64,000 nucleotides of DNA from PALSA-1353 sp036267155 (GTDB lineage Bacteria > Planctomycetota > Phycisphaerae > Tepidisphaerales > Tepidisphaeraceae), in the NCBI GenBank assembly GCA_036267155.1, contig DATAWP010000012.1, positions 36,131 through 100,130 of the forward strand, given 5' to 3'. The position numbers were made by a program, and so were the translations under genes. Positions 45,489 to 54,963 of this stretch are shown here, piece by piece. How positions within the stretch are numbered: position 1 is the first letter of the stretch; each line of letters opens with the position of its first letter. Under the pieces are notes generated by a model. That model was not told the DNA's origin, did not search any database, and saw only the letters and a program-made list of their open reading frames with translations.

Positions 45489-45539
45489 AAACCGGGACGC
45501 AGCTAGTTTTCGCTACGAAAACTAGCTGCGTCCCCGTTT
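45489..45539. repeat. Perfect 19-bp-arm hairpin (family E), shared 3' end of mraY and a glycosyltransferase gene
   Basis: GGGACGCAGCTAGTTTTCG (45494-45512) and its exact complement (45516-45534) form the stem around CTA; AAAC/GTTT extends it. The element lies between convergent genes and probably serves as a two-way transcript end. The minus-strand gene takes its last codons and TAG stop from the right arm. Confidence 0.85.
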
Positions 45540-46976
45540 CGTCAGATTGCGGACGACTTCCGCCATTACGTCGGCCCAATTTTCTGGGTTGGCCTGCCGG
45601 TATAATCGCATCGTTGGATACCATGGTGAGTCGGCGCGGTTCAGCATCCACCGCCAATCGGGCGCGAACGGCAGAAGCACCCACACCGGTTTGCCCAGCG
45701 CGCCGGCGAGGTGCGCGATGGACGTGTCCACGGAAATGATCAGATCGAGATTGGCCATGAGCGCGGCCGTCTCGACGTAATCGTGCAAGTCGTCGGTCCA
45801 ATTGATGAGCTGCATTCCCGGCGGCGGAGCGGCGGCTTGGCTGGCGGGAGGGCCTTTTTGCAGGCTGTAAAATCGGGCGGATTTCACTTCTGAAAGCGGA
45901 GCGAGCTGTTCCAGACGCATGGACCGCCGTTTGTCGTCCTTGTGCTGCGGCCCGCCGGCCCAAACCAGGCCGACGCGCAGCCGATCATCTTTCTCACCCA
46001 GCCGCTCCCGCCATGCAGCGACGCGATCCGACGGCACGTTCAGATATGGAACCTTCGCCGGGATGGTCTGCAGGGTTGTCCCGAACGTCAGCGGCAGGCT
46101 CATGATCGAGCAATGCGTATCAAACGGCGGCAGCGTTTGACCCTGCGTGTAAATCTCAGCAATGCCATCGACGCCGCGGAGAACGGTCCCCAATTCCAGC
46201 GGGCATTCGACGACGACGCGCCCCCCGCGCTCCAGCACGAGCGGCAAATAGCGGATGAATTGCAGCGTGTCGCCAAAGCCCTGCTCGGCATGCAGGAGAA
46301 TGGTCCTTCCATTCAGCTTCTCGCCCTTCCACGGCGGGGGGGAAAAATTCCGTGGGCGGACGATGTCGGGCAACTTGGTTCGCCATTCGTATTCCACCCA
46401 GCCGTTGGCGAAATCGCCGACCAGCAGCATCAGATGGCCAAGACTCCAATGCCCCTCCGCATAAGCGGGCCGCAGCGCCACCGATCGCTTCAGCGATGCC
46501 AGCGCCTGGTCGTATTTCCCCATCGTCCGCAGAACGATGCCCAGGTTGTTATGCAATTCCGCCCAATTGGGATGGAAGGTGATTCCCTTTCGCAAGACGG
46601 CGATGGCGCGATCGAGTTCGCCCTGGTCGGTCAGTATGCTGCTGAGGTTGTAATACGGCTCGGCGATCTGTTGGTCGAGTTGAATTGCCCGCTCGAGTTC
46701 CGGAATCGCTTTGTCGAATTGCGTGATGTTCTGATAAATCGCACCGAGATTTCCATGGTACACGGGGACCTTGGGATTTGTCGCGATCGCCTTGGTGAGC
46801 AGATCGATGGCGGCATCATGCTGACCCACTTGCGCGGCCAATCCCCCGAGCAGGTGCAACGCATCGCCAAAATCGGGCTGCTCGGCGAGAATCCGGCGAT
46901 AAATGGCTTCGGCCTCGCGCAGCCGGCCGGCGCGGTGATGCGCCAAGCCCGCCTCCAGCCGTTGTTGAAGGTTCAT
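45522..46976 (-). CDS. TPR protein with C-terminal GT9-like glycosyltransferase domain
   Basis: This 484-residue protein has about five to six TPR repeats (residues 1-190), for example YHGNLGAIYQNITQFDKAIP and LHNNLGIVLRTMGKYDQALA. A heptosyltransferase-like domain follows: LNGRTILLHAEQGFGDTLQF, RVGLVWAGGPQHKDDKRRSM and DLIISVDTSIAHLAGALGKP. The start MNLQQRLEAG overlaps the upstream TGA by four bases; the frame is open six more codons. The acceptor is unknown. It is a paralogue of the genes at 49091 and 51148. The last residues, KRGRS, and the stop come from the hairpin at 45489. Confidence 0.82.
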   Translation of the reverse strand: MNLQQRLEAGLAHHRAGRLREAEAIYRRILAEQPDFGDALHLLGGLAAQVGQHDAAIDLLTKAIATNPKVPVYHGNLGAIYQNITQFDKAIPELERAIQLDQQIAEPYYNLSSILTDQGELDRAIAVLRKGITFHPNWAELHNNLGIVLRTMGKYDQALASLKRSVALRPAYAEGHWSLGHLMLLVGDFANGWVEYEWRTKLPDIVRPRNFSPPPWKGEKLNGRTILLHAEQGFGDTLQFIRYLPLVLERGGRVVVECPLELGTVLRGVDGIAEIYTQGQTLPPFDTHCSIMSLPLTFGTTLQTIPAKVPYLNVPSDRVAAWRERLGEKDDRLRVGLVWAGGPQHKDDKRRSMRLEQLAPLSEVKSARFYSLQKGPPASQAAAPPPGMQLINWTDDLHDYVETAALMANLDLIISVDTSIAHLAGALGKPVWVLLPFAPDWRWMLNRADSPWYPTMRLYRQANPENWADVMAEVVRNLTKRGRS

Positions 46977-49090
46977 TTGCACCATCTGACCCACATTTGC
47001 CGGTAGGCGGATTCGATATCCCTGGCAAAACGAGCCGCATCCATGAGAGGAGAAGATCGCGTCCGATCCCGAAGGGTGCGGCGAAGCTCGGCCAATCTCG
47101 GCAAATCGGCCGCGAGTTTAGCCGCCAATTGGATGAATTGCTCCGGCGTCGTTGCCGCCAGGTCGCTCAGCCCGATGTTGGATAACTGGCTGATTCCCGC
47201 GCGCCCGACAACGGTCCTGCCCACGAGCGTCACCACCGGCACGCCCATCCAGAGCGAATCCAGACTGGTGGTGTGCCCGTTATATGGCAGAGTGTCGAGT
47301 CCCAGATCGATCGAATTGTAGAATTTCAAATAATCCAGCCGGGTCTGTCGGGACACGAACTCGACGCGATCACCGAGGGTCTGACAGACCCATTGCCGGC
47401 GCGACCCAGGCGGGGCAAGAATCACCATCCGCGATCCTGGAACCGCATCCAGCACCCGGGCCCACAGTTCCAGCAGCGGCTGATTGATCTTGCAGAAGTT
47501 GTTCAGGCATCCGAACGTGATGTGCCCGGCCGTCAAGGCCGGCAGCGGATTCACCGCCGGCGTGTCCGCCGACTCCAGCACTTCCGGATCGATGCACCAA
47601 AATGTGTGCGGCAGGCGAATGGATTGTTCGGTGTATGCCGCATCGGTCTGGCCCTCTGGATCGAGATATGGATCGGTCAGGCGATAATCCATCGTCTGCA
47701 AGCCCGTGGTTCCGGGATATCCCAGCCAGGTGACTTGCACGGGAGCCGGCTTGAGCGCGAAGAGAAGCAGGCGGTTCTCGGCCATGTGGAGCGTCAAATC
47801 CACCAGAACGTCGATGCGGTCCTGGCGAATCAATTGGGCGAGCTGCTGATTGTCCATGCCGACGGTGCTGCGCCAAACATCGGCCCCGGCGCGCAGTTTG
47901 GCGGTGTACGAATCCGGCGTTTTCACATCCGAATAGCAGTAAATCTCGAATTCCTGGTGGTCATGGCGGGAAAACAGCGGCATCGTGAACAGCATCTGGC
48001 AATGCCCCCAGAAATTCGGGGAGACGTAACCGATTCGCAAGCGCCGTCCCGGCGAGCGGTCGTTGTCATGCGGCGCGTCCGATCGCAGCGGAACGGCGAG
48101 TTGCTCGTTCCATTTCTGATGTTCCTGAAGAATCCGCCGCTCGTCGTAATCGGGATGATAATAGAGGGTGTAGAGCCGATTGCTGTGCGGCACCGATCTG
48201 TCCTTGCTCAGTGCGATCGCGCGATCGAAACAGGCGATTGCTTCTTGCACGTTTCCGGTCTGCCGGAAGACGTTGCCCAGATTGGTATACGACTCGGCGT
48301 GATCGGGCCGAAGCCGCAGGCCGGCTTGCATCGCGGCGAGCGCTTCATCCACGCGATCCTGTTCGTAAAGTGCCCGGCCCAGGTTGTAAAAAGCAAAAGC
48401 ATTCTGCCCCGACGCGGCGGCGCCTTGCCACGCCGTGATCGCTTCGAGCGGGCGGGCCAGTGCTTGAAGCGTGTTGCCGAGATTGTTGGCCGCCTGGGGA
48501 TAACCCGGCTGGAGGGCCAGCGCTCGCTTAAAACAGGAGACCGCTTGTTCCAGAACCTCGGCGCGGTGAGCCGTAGCGGCTTGGGGATTCGATGGGTCCG
48601 CATCGAGCCGCATCGCCATGCCCTTGCGCATCCAACAATTTCCGAGGTTGTAGTGGTACTGCGCATGGCTTGGCTGGGCGTTTACCGTTCGCTGATAGCA
48701 GGGCAGCGCTTCGTCAAATCTCCCCAGGTCGCAAAGCGCATTGCCCAAATGGCCGTACGAATCCAGCGAATCCGGGCGAAGCGCAATCGCGGCGCGAAAC
48801 TCTTCTGTTGCCTCTTGGATTTTGCCCAGCACCAGCAGGGTCAGGCCGAGGTTGTTGTGAAACACCGACTGCCGGGGATCAGCGGCGATTGCCCGGCGCA
48901 TCAACTCCGCCGCCTCCATCGGCCGGTTCATTTTTGAAGCCGTGCAGCCGAGCAGATGCAGCGCATCCGGATAATTGGGCTTTTCGACCAGCACCTGGCG
49001 GAACAAAATCTCCGCGTCGGCGAGGCGCCCGGCCCTCAAATGATCCGCGGCTCGATTGATCGTTTGCTGAATATCCAAAACCGTCACCAC
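46973..49090 (-). CDS. TPR O-linked N-acetylglucosaminyltransferase-like protein (GT41, SPINDLY/OGT type)
   Basis: This 705-residue protein has about eight TPR units (residues 1-310, such as YHYNLGNCWMRKGMAM and SYTNLGNVFRQTGNVQEAIA). The GT41 catalytic region follows: LRIGYVSPNFWGHCQMLFTM, IDVLVDLTLHMAENRLLLFA, PVQVTWLGYPGTTG, FGCLNNFCKINQP and LPYNGHTTSLDSLWMGVPVV. These match bacterial OGT/SPINDLY homologues that glycosylate Ser/Thr of proteins. The start codon is GTG, placed directly after the TAG of the upstream gene. It sits in the third place of a four-gene coupled operon whose other members are GT9-like. Confidence 0.87.
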   Translation of the reverse strand: MVTVLDIQQTINRAADHLRAGRLADAEILFRQVLVEKPNYPDALHLLGCTASKMNRPMEAAELMRRAIAADPRQSVFHNNLGLTLLVLGKIQEATEEFRAAIALRPDSLDSYGHLGNALCDLGRFDEALPCYQRTVNAQPSHAQYHYNLGNCWMRKGMAMRLDADPSNPQAATAHRAEVLEQAVSCFKRALALQPGYPQAANNLGNTLQALARPLEAITAWQGAAASGQNAFAFYNLGRALYEQDRVDEALAAMQAGLRLRPDHAESYTNLGNVFRQTGNVQEAIACFDRAIALSKDRSVPHSNRLYTLYYHPDYDERRILQEHQKWNEQLAVPLRSDAPHDNDRSPGRRLRIGYVSPNFWGHCQMLFTMPLFSRHDHQEFEIYCYSDVKTPDSYTAKLRAGADVWRSTVGMDNQQLAQLIRQDRIDVLVDLTLHMAENRLLLFALKPAPVQVTWLGYPGTTGLQTMDYRLTDPYLDPEGQTDAAYTEQSIRLPHTFWCIDPEVLESADTPAVNPLPALTAGHITFGCLNNFCKINQPLLELWARVLDAVPGSRMVILAPPGSRRQWVCQTLGDRVEFVSRQTRLDYLKFYNSIDLGLDTLPYNGHTTSLDSLWMGVPVVTLVGRTVVGRAGISQLSNIGLSDLAATTPEQFIQLAAKLAADLPRLAELRRTLRDRTRSSPLMDAARFARDIESAYRQMWVRWCK

Positions 49091-51151
49091 CTAACCGCCG
49101 ACTAGTTTGCGCAACTCGTCCGCCAACTGAACAACAGGCGTATTCCAGTCGTTCATCCGTGTCTGCCGAAAAAGCCGCATGGTCGGATACCAGGGCGAAT
49201 CCGTCCGATCCAGCAACCAGCGAAAATCACTCTGGGCGGAGATCAGCACCCACACCGGCTTGGCCAGCGCGCCGGCCAGATGGACCACCGATGTATCGAC
49301 GCCGATGACCAGGTCGAGATTCTGAATCACCGCGGCCGTGTCGCTCATCGTCCGCAGTTCGGCGCTGAGATCAACCAAATCCCAATCAGCCGGTGGCGTT
49401 GTGGCCTCAGCGAAAGGGCCTTTTTGCAGGCTGTAAAACCGCACGCCATCCACCCTCGCCAGCGGAGATAATTGCTTGAGCCGGAGCGAGCGCCGGCGAT
49501 CGCGCTTGTGCCTCGGGCTGCCGGCCCACACCAGGCCGACGCGCAGCTTTTCGTGATCGTCGTCCAATCGGTTTTTCCACTCGGCCACGATTTCCGGCGG
49601 GGCCGCCAAATAAGGCGTCTGGCCGGGAATCGTTTCCAATCGCGTCCCCATCACGTGCGGAAGACTCAGCAGCGGACAATGGACATCAAACGCCGGCACG
49701 TCCTGCCCCGATATCACTTCCGCAACCCCGGCCACTCCCGTGAACAGGCGCGTCAGTTCCGCCTGGCAGCTTAAAATCACGCGGCCTCCGCGAGCCGCGA
49801 CCAACGGCGCATACCGAACGAATTGGACGGCATCTCCCAGCCCCTGCTCCGTGTGCAGAAGAATGGTCCGTCCGCCCAGTTCACTTCCATCCCACTGCGG
49901 CTGGGGAAATTCCCGTGGGCGAAATTTCAGGCGGCCCGCTTTTCGCCATTCATATTCCGCCCAGCCTTGCGCAAATTCGCCCCGGGCCAAATGGATGAAC
50001 GAGAGGTTCACGTGGGCCCCGTAGTAATTGGGATTGATTTCAAGGGCCCGTTGAAACGACGCGATGGCCTCTTCGTGCCGCCCGTGTTCGGTCAATAGAT
50101 CGCCCAATACCGAATGCCCGGCGGCAAATTGCGGATTCAACTGCACCGCCTCGCGGCAGGCGGCGATGGCCTCATCGAATCGGCCCAGTGCGCCCAGCGC
50201 CAAACCCAGGTTGTTCTGCGGAGCAGGAAGGGATGGATCCAAGTCAATCGCCTTTTTGAATGCGCCCGCCGCTTCATCGTATCGATCCTGATCGAACAGG
50301 ATACTGCCCAGGTTGTTGTAGGCGTCGGCGTACTTGGGCTTTAGCCGAATCGCCTCCCGCGCCGCCGCCGTCGCTTCTTCGTACCGTTCCGTCTCCCTCA
50401 GCGCGTTGGCGAAATTGTTGAGCGCTTCGGGATAATCGGCCTTGATCCGGAGGGCGGCTTGATATTCGGCGATCGCCTCGTCGAGTTTGCCTTGATCCGT
50501 CAGAACGTTGGCCAGGAGCGCATGAGGACCAGGCAAATTGGGATTCATTTCGATGGCCCTGCGATATTCGACGACGGCCTCATCGAGCCGGCCTTGGTCG
50601 CGCAGCGCGTTGGCGCGATTGGCACGCGCATCTCCATAATTCGCTTCCAGCGCGATCGCCCGGTCGAATGCCGCGAGCGCTTCGTCCAGCTTATCCTTCA
50701 GCCGAAACACAACCCCGAGGTTGTTGAAAGCGATGGCGAAATCCGGCTGCAGATCCGCCGCCTTGTGGTACGCGGCCAATGCGTCGTCGAGCTTTCCCTG
50801 ATCTTGCAGGGCGTTGCCGAGATTGTTCCACGAGATCGAATGCTCCGGTTCCAATTCGATCGCCCGGCGAAGCGACGAGACGGCAGCATCTATTTTCCCG
50901 AGCCGGCGACAATACTCGCCCAGATTCGAATGAGTCGCGGCATCGTTTGGATCGATGGCGATGGCCTTCCCGACGAACTCCACCGCCTCCTCCGGGCGGC
51001 CGGCGCGGGCGGCGACAATGCTTCGCAGGTGCCATGCCGCCGACAGATCGGGCCGCTGCTGCACGATGGACTGGCAGATCGCTTCCGCCTCCGCCAGCTT
51101 TCCCGCTCGCTCGCATTGGATGGCTTGGTTCAGCGCGTCCGCAATGGTCAT
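49091..51151 (-). CDS. TPR protein with C-terminal GT9-like glycosyltransferase domain
   Basis: This 686-residue protein has about twelve TPR units (residues 1-420, e.g. SNLGEYCRRLGKIDAAVSSL and AYNNLGSILFDQDRYDEAAG). The C-terminal glycosyltransferase domain is like that of its neighbours: LGGRTILLHTEQGLGDAVQF, RVGLVWAGSPRHKRDRRRSL and DLVIGVDTSVVHLAGALAKP. The ATG at 51151 overlaps the upstream TGA (51148) by four bases. The frame is open 52 codons further upstream, within the previous gene, but TPR alignment supports this start. Acceptor unknown. Confidence 0.82.
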   Translation of the reverse strand: MTIADALNQAIQCERAGKLAEAEAICQSIVQQRPDLSAAWHLRSIVAARAGRPEEAVEFVGKAIAIDPNDAATHSNLGEYCRRLGKIDAAVSSLRRAIELEPEHSISWNNLGNALQDQGKLDDALAAYHKAADLQPDFAIAFNNLGVVFRLKDKLDEALAAFDRAIALEANYGDARANRANALRDQGRLDEAVVEYRRAIEMNPNLPGPHALLANVLTDQGKLDEAIAEYQAALRIKADYPEALNNFANALRETERYEEATAAAREAIRLKPKYADAYNNLGSILFDQDRYDEAAGAFKKAIDLDPSLPAPQNNLGLALGALGRFDEAIAACREAVQLNPQFAAGHSVLGDLLTEHGRHEEAIASFQRALEINPNYYGAHVNLSFIHLARGEFAQGWAEYEWRKAGRLKFRPREFPQPQWDGSELGGRTILLHTEQGLGDAVQFVRYAPLVAARGGRVILSCQAELTRLFTGVAGVAEVISGQDVPAFDVHCPLLSLPHVMGTRLETIPGQTPYLAAPPEIVAEWKNRLDDDHEKLRVGLVWAGSPRHKRDRRRSLRLKQLSPLARVDGVRFYSLQKGPFAEATTPPADWDLVDLSAELRTMSDTAAVIQNLDLVIGVDTSVVHLAGALAKPVWVLISAQSDFRWLLDRTDSPWYPTMRLFRQTRMNDWNTPVVQLADELRKLVGG

Positions 51152-52890
51152 CGCGTGAATCCTCGCAGCGCGGCGGCGATCTGCCGGATCGGCGTCTGCC
51201 AATCCGTTTCCGTGGGTTGGCGAAACAGACGCATCGTGGGATACCACGGCGTATCCGGCCGATCCAACAGCCAACGAATATCGGATTTGAACGGCACCAG
51301 TACCCACACCGCTTTGCCCATCGCGCCCGCCAGGTGGCCCGTCGAGGTATCCACAGTTACTACCAGATCCAGGTTGTGGATCAGCGCGGCCGTGTCGGCA
51401 AAATCATTCAGTTCGGACGTGAAATCCGCCCAATCCATTCCAGTTGGCGGGGCCTGCTGTGATGCCTCTCCCTTTTGCAGGCTGAAAAACTTGACGCCCG
51501 GCGTCCCGGCCAGCGGGGAGAAAGCATCAATTGTTCGCGTTCGGTAATCCCATTGCGAATTTTTCGCGCCGGACCAGACTAGTCCAACTCGCAGCTTCGT
51601 CCCTCCCGCAAGCCGATCGGCCCATCGCTGCGTACGATCCGCGGGGGCGGACAAATAGGGAACCTGATTCGGAATATTCCGGGGCGTGATTCCGAAGATC
51701 CGCGGCAGGCTCTGTAGAGGGATTTGCCAATCGAACGCCGGCAACGGCTGGCCGCGGGGAACTACCTGAGCAACCCCAACCATTCCCTCGAACAGCGGCG
51801 CCAGGCCCGGCTGGCATTCGAGAATCATCTTTGCTCCACGCTGCGCCACCAACGGCACGAACCGAACGAATTGAAGCGCGTCGCCGTATCCACCCTCGGC
51901 GTGCGCCAGGATCGTTTTTCCCGCGGAATCGGATCCATCCCACTGTGGCTGCGTAAAATTTCGATTCAGGCCCAATCGCGGCGCCCTCAGTCGCCATTCG
52001 AATTCCTCCCAACCCTCTTCCCATTGCCCCAACGCCATCAGGGCGCGGGCGCAGTTCCAGTGGAAGAGGGCGCTATCCGGGTTCAACGCGATGGCTTTGC
52101 GATACGCGTCCAACGCCTCGGGCCATTTCCCCTCATCCTCCATGATCGCGCCGAGATTGTTGTAGTTGTTGGGAAATTTGGGATCTAACTCCACAGCGCG
52201 GCGCAAAGATGTCAATGCCTCGGGCCGGCGGCCCAGGTGGTGCAGCACCGCACCCTTGTTGCTGTGAACCCTCACGTCGCCAGGCGATAATTCGATCGTT
52301 TTATCGAAGGCCTCGAGCGCCTCCGGGTATTTTTCGCATTCCGCAAGCGCGGCGCCCAGGTTGTAGAGGTAATGGGCATTTTTCGGTTCCAGCCTCGTTG
52401 CCTCGCGGTAGTGGGGGATGGCCCGGTGGGTGCGTCCCGTTTGCAGATATGCTGTCCCGACGTCGAAATGAAATCGCGCGACCTCCGGCCGCAGCCGAGC
52501 CGCCTCGGTGAGGGCGGCAATCCCATCGTCAATTTGACCCACGCCATGGAGCAGCACGCCCAGTTGATTGAATGCCGCCGCATTGCCCGGCTGGAACGCG
52601 ACCACCTGCCGCAGGCAAGCGGCGGCGGCGAGCGGCTGGCCGGATTGTGCCAGCGCCAATCCGAGATTGGAATAATACTGGGCAACCGCCGGACGGACCG
52701 CGATCGCCCGGCGGATGAGATCAATGGCCGGTGCGAATTGCCGCCGCTGCGCCAGAATCACACCCAGCAGATGCAGCGAATCCGCGTGCCCCGGCTCTTT
52801 GGCCAGGATTTCTCGACACACCGCCTCCGCCTCGTCCAGTTTCCCGGCTTCGTGAAGCTGCGTGGCCGATTGAATGCTCTGCTGAATCAT
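51148..52890 (-). CDS. TPR protein with C-terminal GT9-like glycosyltransferase domain, first gene of the operon
   Basis: This 580-residue protein has about nine TPR units (residues 1-300, e.g. YSNLGLALAQSGQPLAAAAC and LYNLGAALAECEKYPEALEA). The glycosyltransferase domain has AGKTILAHAEGGYGDALQFV, RVGLVWSGAKNSQWDYR and DLVVTVDTSTGHLAGAMGKA. The C-terminus, DTPWYPTMRLFRQPTETDW, has counterparts in both sister proteins. It begins 59 bases after the terminator of the PEP-CTERM gene, so it starts an independent transcript. Export signals are absent, so it should act in the cytoplasm. Confidence 0.82.
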   Translation of the reverse strand: MIQQSIQSATQLHEAGKLDEAEAVCREILAKEPGHADSLHLLGVILAQRRQFAPAIDLIRRAIAVRPAVAQYYSNLGLALAQSGQPLAAAACLRQVVAFQPGNAAAFNQLGVLLHGVGQIDDGIAALTEAARLRPEVARFHFDVGTAYLQTGRTHRAIPHYREATRLEPKNAHYLYNLGAALAECEKYPEALEAFDKTIELSPGDVRVHSNKGAVLHHLGRRPEALTSLRRAVELDPKFPNNYNNLGAIMEDEGKWPEALDAYRKAIALNPDSALFHWNCARALMALGQWEEGWEEFEWRLRAPRLGLNRNFTQPQWDGSDSAGKTILAHAEGGYGDALQFVRFVPLVAQRGAKMILECQPGLAPLFEGMVGVAQVVPRGQPLPAFDWQIPLQSLPRIFGITPRNIPNQVPYLSAPADRTQRWADRLAGGTKLRVGLVWSGAKNSQWDYRTRTIDAFSPLAGTPGVKFFSLQKGEASQQAPPTGMDWADFTSELNDFADTAALIHNLDLVVTVDTSTGHLAGAMGKAVWVLVPFKSDIRWLLDRPDTPWYPTMRLFRQPTETDWQTPIRQIAAALRGFTR

Positions 52891-52948
52891 TTTCAGATTT
52901 TCCGTAGCGAGAGTTTAGTCTGGAGAATTTCCTACAGGAAGGGGAATG

Positions 52949-52975
52949 AAAAAGCCCCGGCTTGATGCCGAGGCT
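52949..52975 (-). terminator. Intrinsic terminator of the dockerin/PEP-CTERM gene
   Basis: On the minus strand AGCCTCGGC pairs with GCCGGGGCT around a five-base loop and is followed by TTTTT. It lies 35 bases after the stop of the 53010 gene and before the first glycosyltransferase gene. Confidence 0.85.
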
Positions 52976-53009
52976 CGATTGGATTTCAACGGGCTGAAAT
53001 ATACGCCGA

Positions 53010-54815
53010 TCAGGAAATCGCGCGGCGCCGGCGGGCGAGCACACCAAAGAGGCCGACGACCACCAGGCCCGTGGTTGCGGGTTCAGGAACATCAGCCATC
53101 AGACCGTTCGCCGCGGCGAAGGCGTCGAGCGCGGCCCAATCGGCGGAAGATACATCGGCGTTGCCGCCAACGGATTTGCCGAAGTTGCCGGCGAGCAATC
53201 CGAAGTCGATGCTGTTCACCGTGCCGTCGTAATTGAAATCGCCCTGATCCCAGACCTTTCCGGACTTTCCAAAGTTCGCGGCCATGTCGCCAAAGTCGAT
53301 GCTGTTGACCGAGCCGTCGAGATTGGCGTCGCCGTACAGAGTGTACTTCACTTCGAGTTGGCCGGAGGTGATGCCGCTGATGCCGCCATCGGCGCCGTCG
53401 GCATAACCGATGCCATATTTAGTGCCAGTGGCGGCGGAGGTGATGATGGTGCCAGCGGTGGCGCTGGTGCCGTTCCAATTGCCGTTGTTGTAGCCGGCCG
53501 ACAGATAGGCGCGGATTGTCGAATCGACGCTGCCGCCCGGATCACTGATGATGACGTGATTGTTGCCGATATCCAATGTGCCGCCGCCGGAGATTGAAAG
53601 GGAGGTCAGCGTGGTGGCTCCGGTGCCGGCGGCCAACTGGACGCCTCCGCCGGTGATGCTCAGGCTGCCGTCGGGCAACGCGCCGTTGACTGCGGCCACG
53701 AGAGTTCCGGCCGTGACGGTGGTGCCGCCGCTGTAGGTGTTGACGGTGGAGAGGATCAGCGAATCGCTGCCGCTCTTGGTCAACGATCCGCTGCCGGCGA
53801 TGCCGCCGGTGCCGCTGATGGTGTAGTTCCCGGCGCTGTTGTTGACGGTGACGGAGTTGGGATTGACGGCGGTGTTGAGCGTGACGGCGTAGTTGTTGTT
53901 GTTGTTGTCGTTGAAGATGACGTTGGAACCATCGGTGTATTGGTCCGCGTAGATGCCGTCGTTCCAGTTGTAGTTGTTGCTCACGTCCCACGTGGTGCCG
54001 TCGGCGTATCCGGCAGCGGCCGTGGCGTCGTCCCAGGTAAACGTGGGTATGGTCACCGTGTAGGTTGTGGTTGAATAAGTGGAACCCGTGGCCGTGGCGC
54101 TGTCATAGGGCGTGCCGTTCCACGGCGTGTTGCCGGCGGCGGAGGTGGCGGCAGCGCCCGAATCGAGCGCGTCGTAGGCGCCTCCCTCGCTACTTCCAAA
54201 CGTGGTCCAGGCGTCAAAGTTGAACGTATTACCGACGCTCAATCCCAGTGACGCCAGCGGAATGCCGAGTGTAATAGAAGTGGGCGTGAGAGCGGTCGTG
54301 GTGGTGACATAGGGACTGGTGCCGTTCCCGGCGATCAGGTTCCAGGCGCCTCCGGAATAGCTGTATACCTGGTTGTCTCCGATGTCGGGCGGTCCGATAG
54401 TTTGGTTGGTCCAGGAGCCGATCCAATAGTTCATGCCGGTGCTGATGCCAATGGGTTCGCCGTACGGATTCGCGACCGTGGTGCTTCCCGCGCCCGGGAC
54501 GGTTTCAAGTCCGATCTCATACAGGCCGTAGCTTTGATTGTCCTGGGTGATATCGGTCGGATTGGGAGAAGATCCGGCTATATTCGGATCGGCGGTGGTT
54601 CCCGGATTCAGATTGATCTGCATGTACAAATTCGTAGCGTCATTGGTAACGACGACGTTGGAAATATCGATGTAGGTGTTGCCAGCGTCGTTTCCCGCCC
54701 AATCGAACAGCGCATCCGTGTAGGTGGTGGCAACCGCCAGAGCGGCGGCGGGACTGAATGCAATTGCAGCGCTGAGGGCGGCCAAGGACTTTTTGCTGGC
54801 TCGCGATTTTGTCAT
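53010..54815 (-). CDS. Exported PEP-CTERM protein with autotransporter-type repeat and dockerin-like pair
   Basis: This 601-residue protein has a signal peptide (MTKSRASKKSLAALSAAIAF, cleavage near ALAVA). A beta-rich domain with WDDATAAAGYADGTTWDVSN is followed by an autotransporter-associated repeat (NTYSGGTTVTAGTLVAAVNG). Two calcium-loop dockerin-like repeats lie at about residues 490-545 (YGDANLDGSVNSIDFGDMAA and DFNYDGTVNSIDFGLLAGNF). The tag VPEPATTGLVVVGLFGVLAR closes the protein. It should be anchored at the cell surface after exosortase processing. GGAGGG lies 3-4 bases before the ATG at 54815; the frame is open 28 codons further up. It has its own terminator. Confidence 0.85.
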   Translation of the reverse strand: MTKSRASKKSLAALSAAIAFSPAAALAVATTYTDALFDWAGNDAGNTYIDISNVVVTNDATNLYMQINLNPGTTADPNIAGSSPNPTDITQDNQSYGLYEIGLETVPGAGSTTVANPYGEPIGISTGMNYWIGSWTNQTIGPPDIGDNQVYSYSGGAWNLIAGNGTSPYVTTTTALTPTSITLGIPLASLGLSVGNTFNFDAWTTFGSSEGGAYDALDSGAAATSAAGNTPWNGTPYDSATATGSTYSTTTYTVTIPTFTWDDATAAAGYADGTTWDVSNNYNWNDGIYADQYTDGSNVIFNDNNNNNYAVTLNTAVNPNSVTVNNSAGNYTISGTGGIAGSGSLTKSGSDSLILSTVNTYSGGTTVTAGTLVAAVNGALPDGSLSITGGGVQLAAGTGATTLTSLSISGGGTLDIGNNHVIISDPGGSVDSTIRAYLSAGYNNGNWNGTSATAGTIITSAATGTKYGIGYADGADGGISGITSGQLEVKYTLYGDANLDGSVNSIDFGDMAANFGKSGKVWDQGDFNYDGTVNSIDFGLLAGNFGKSVGGNADVSSADWAALDAFAAANGLMADVPEPATTGLVVVGLFGVLARRRRAIS

Positions 54816-54963
54816 AGACCCTCCGAAATGGTTTTTCCTCTCCATACCGCCGCCGCGAGATGTTGAGGCGGCACCGACCAGCAACACAGAATAAACCAAA
54901 ACGGGCGAGAGGCTATGTAGACTTGCGAATTAATCCTGCGATTTTACGACAATGGGGTCGCGC

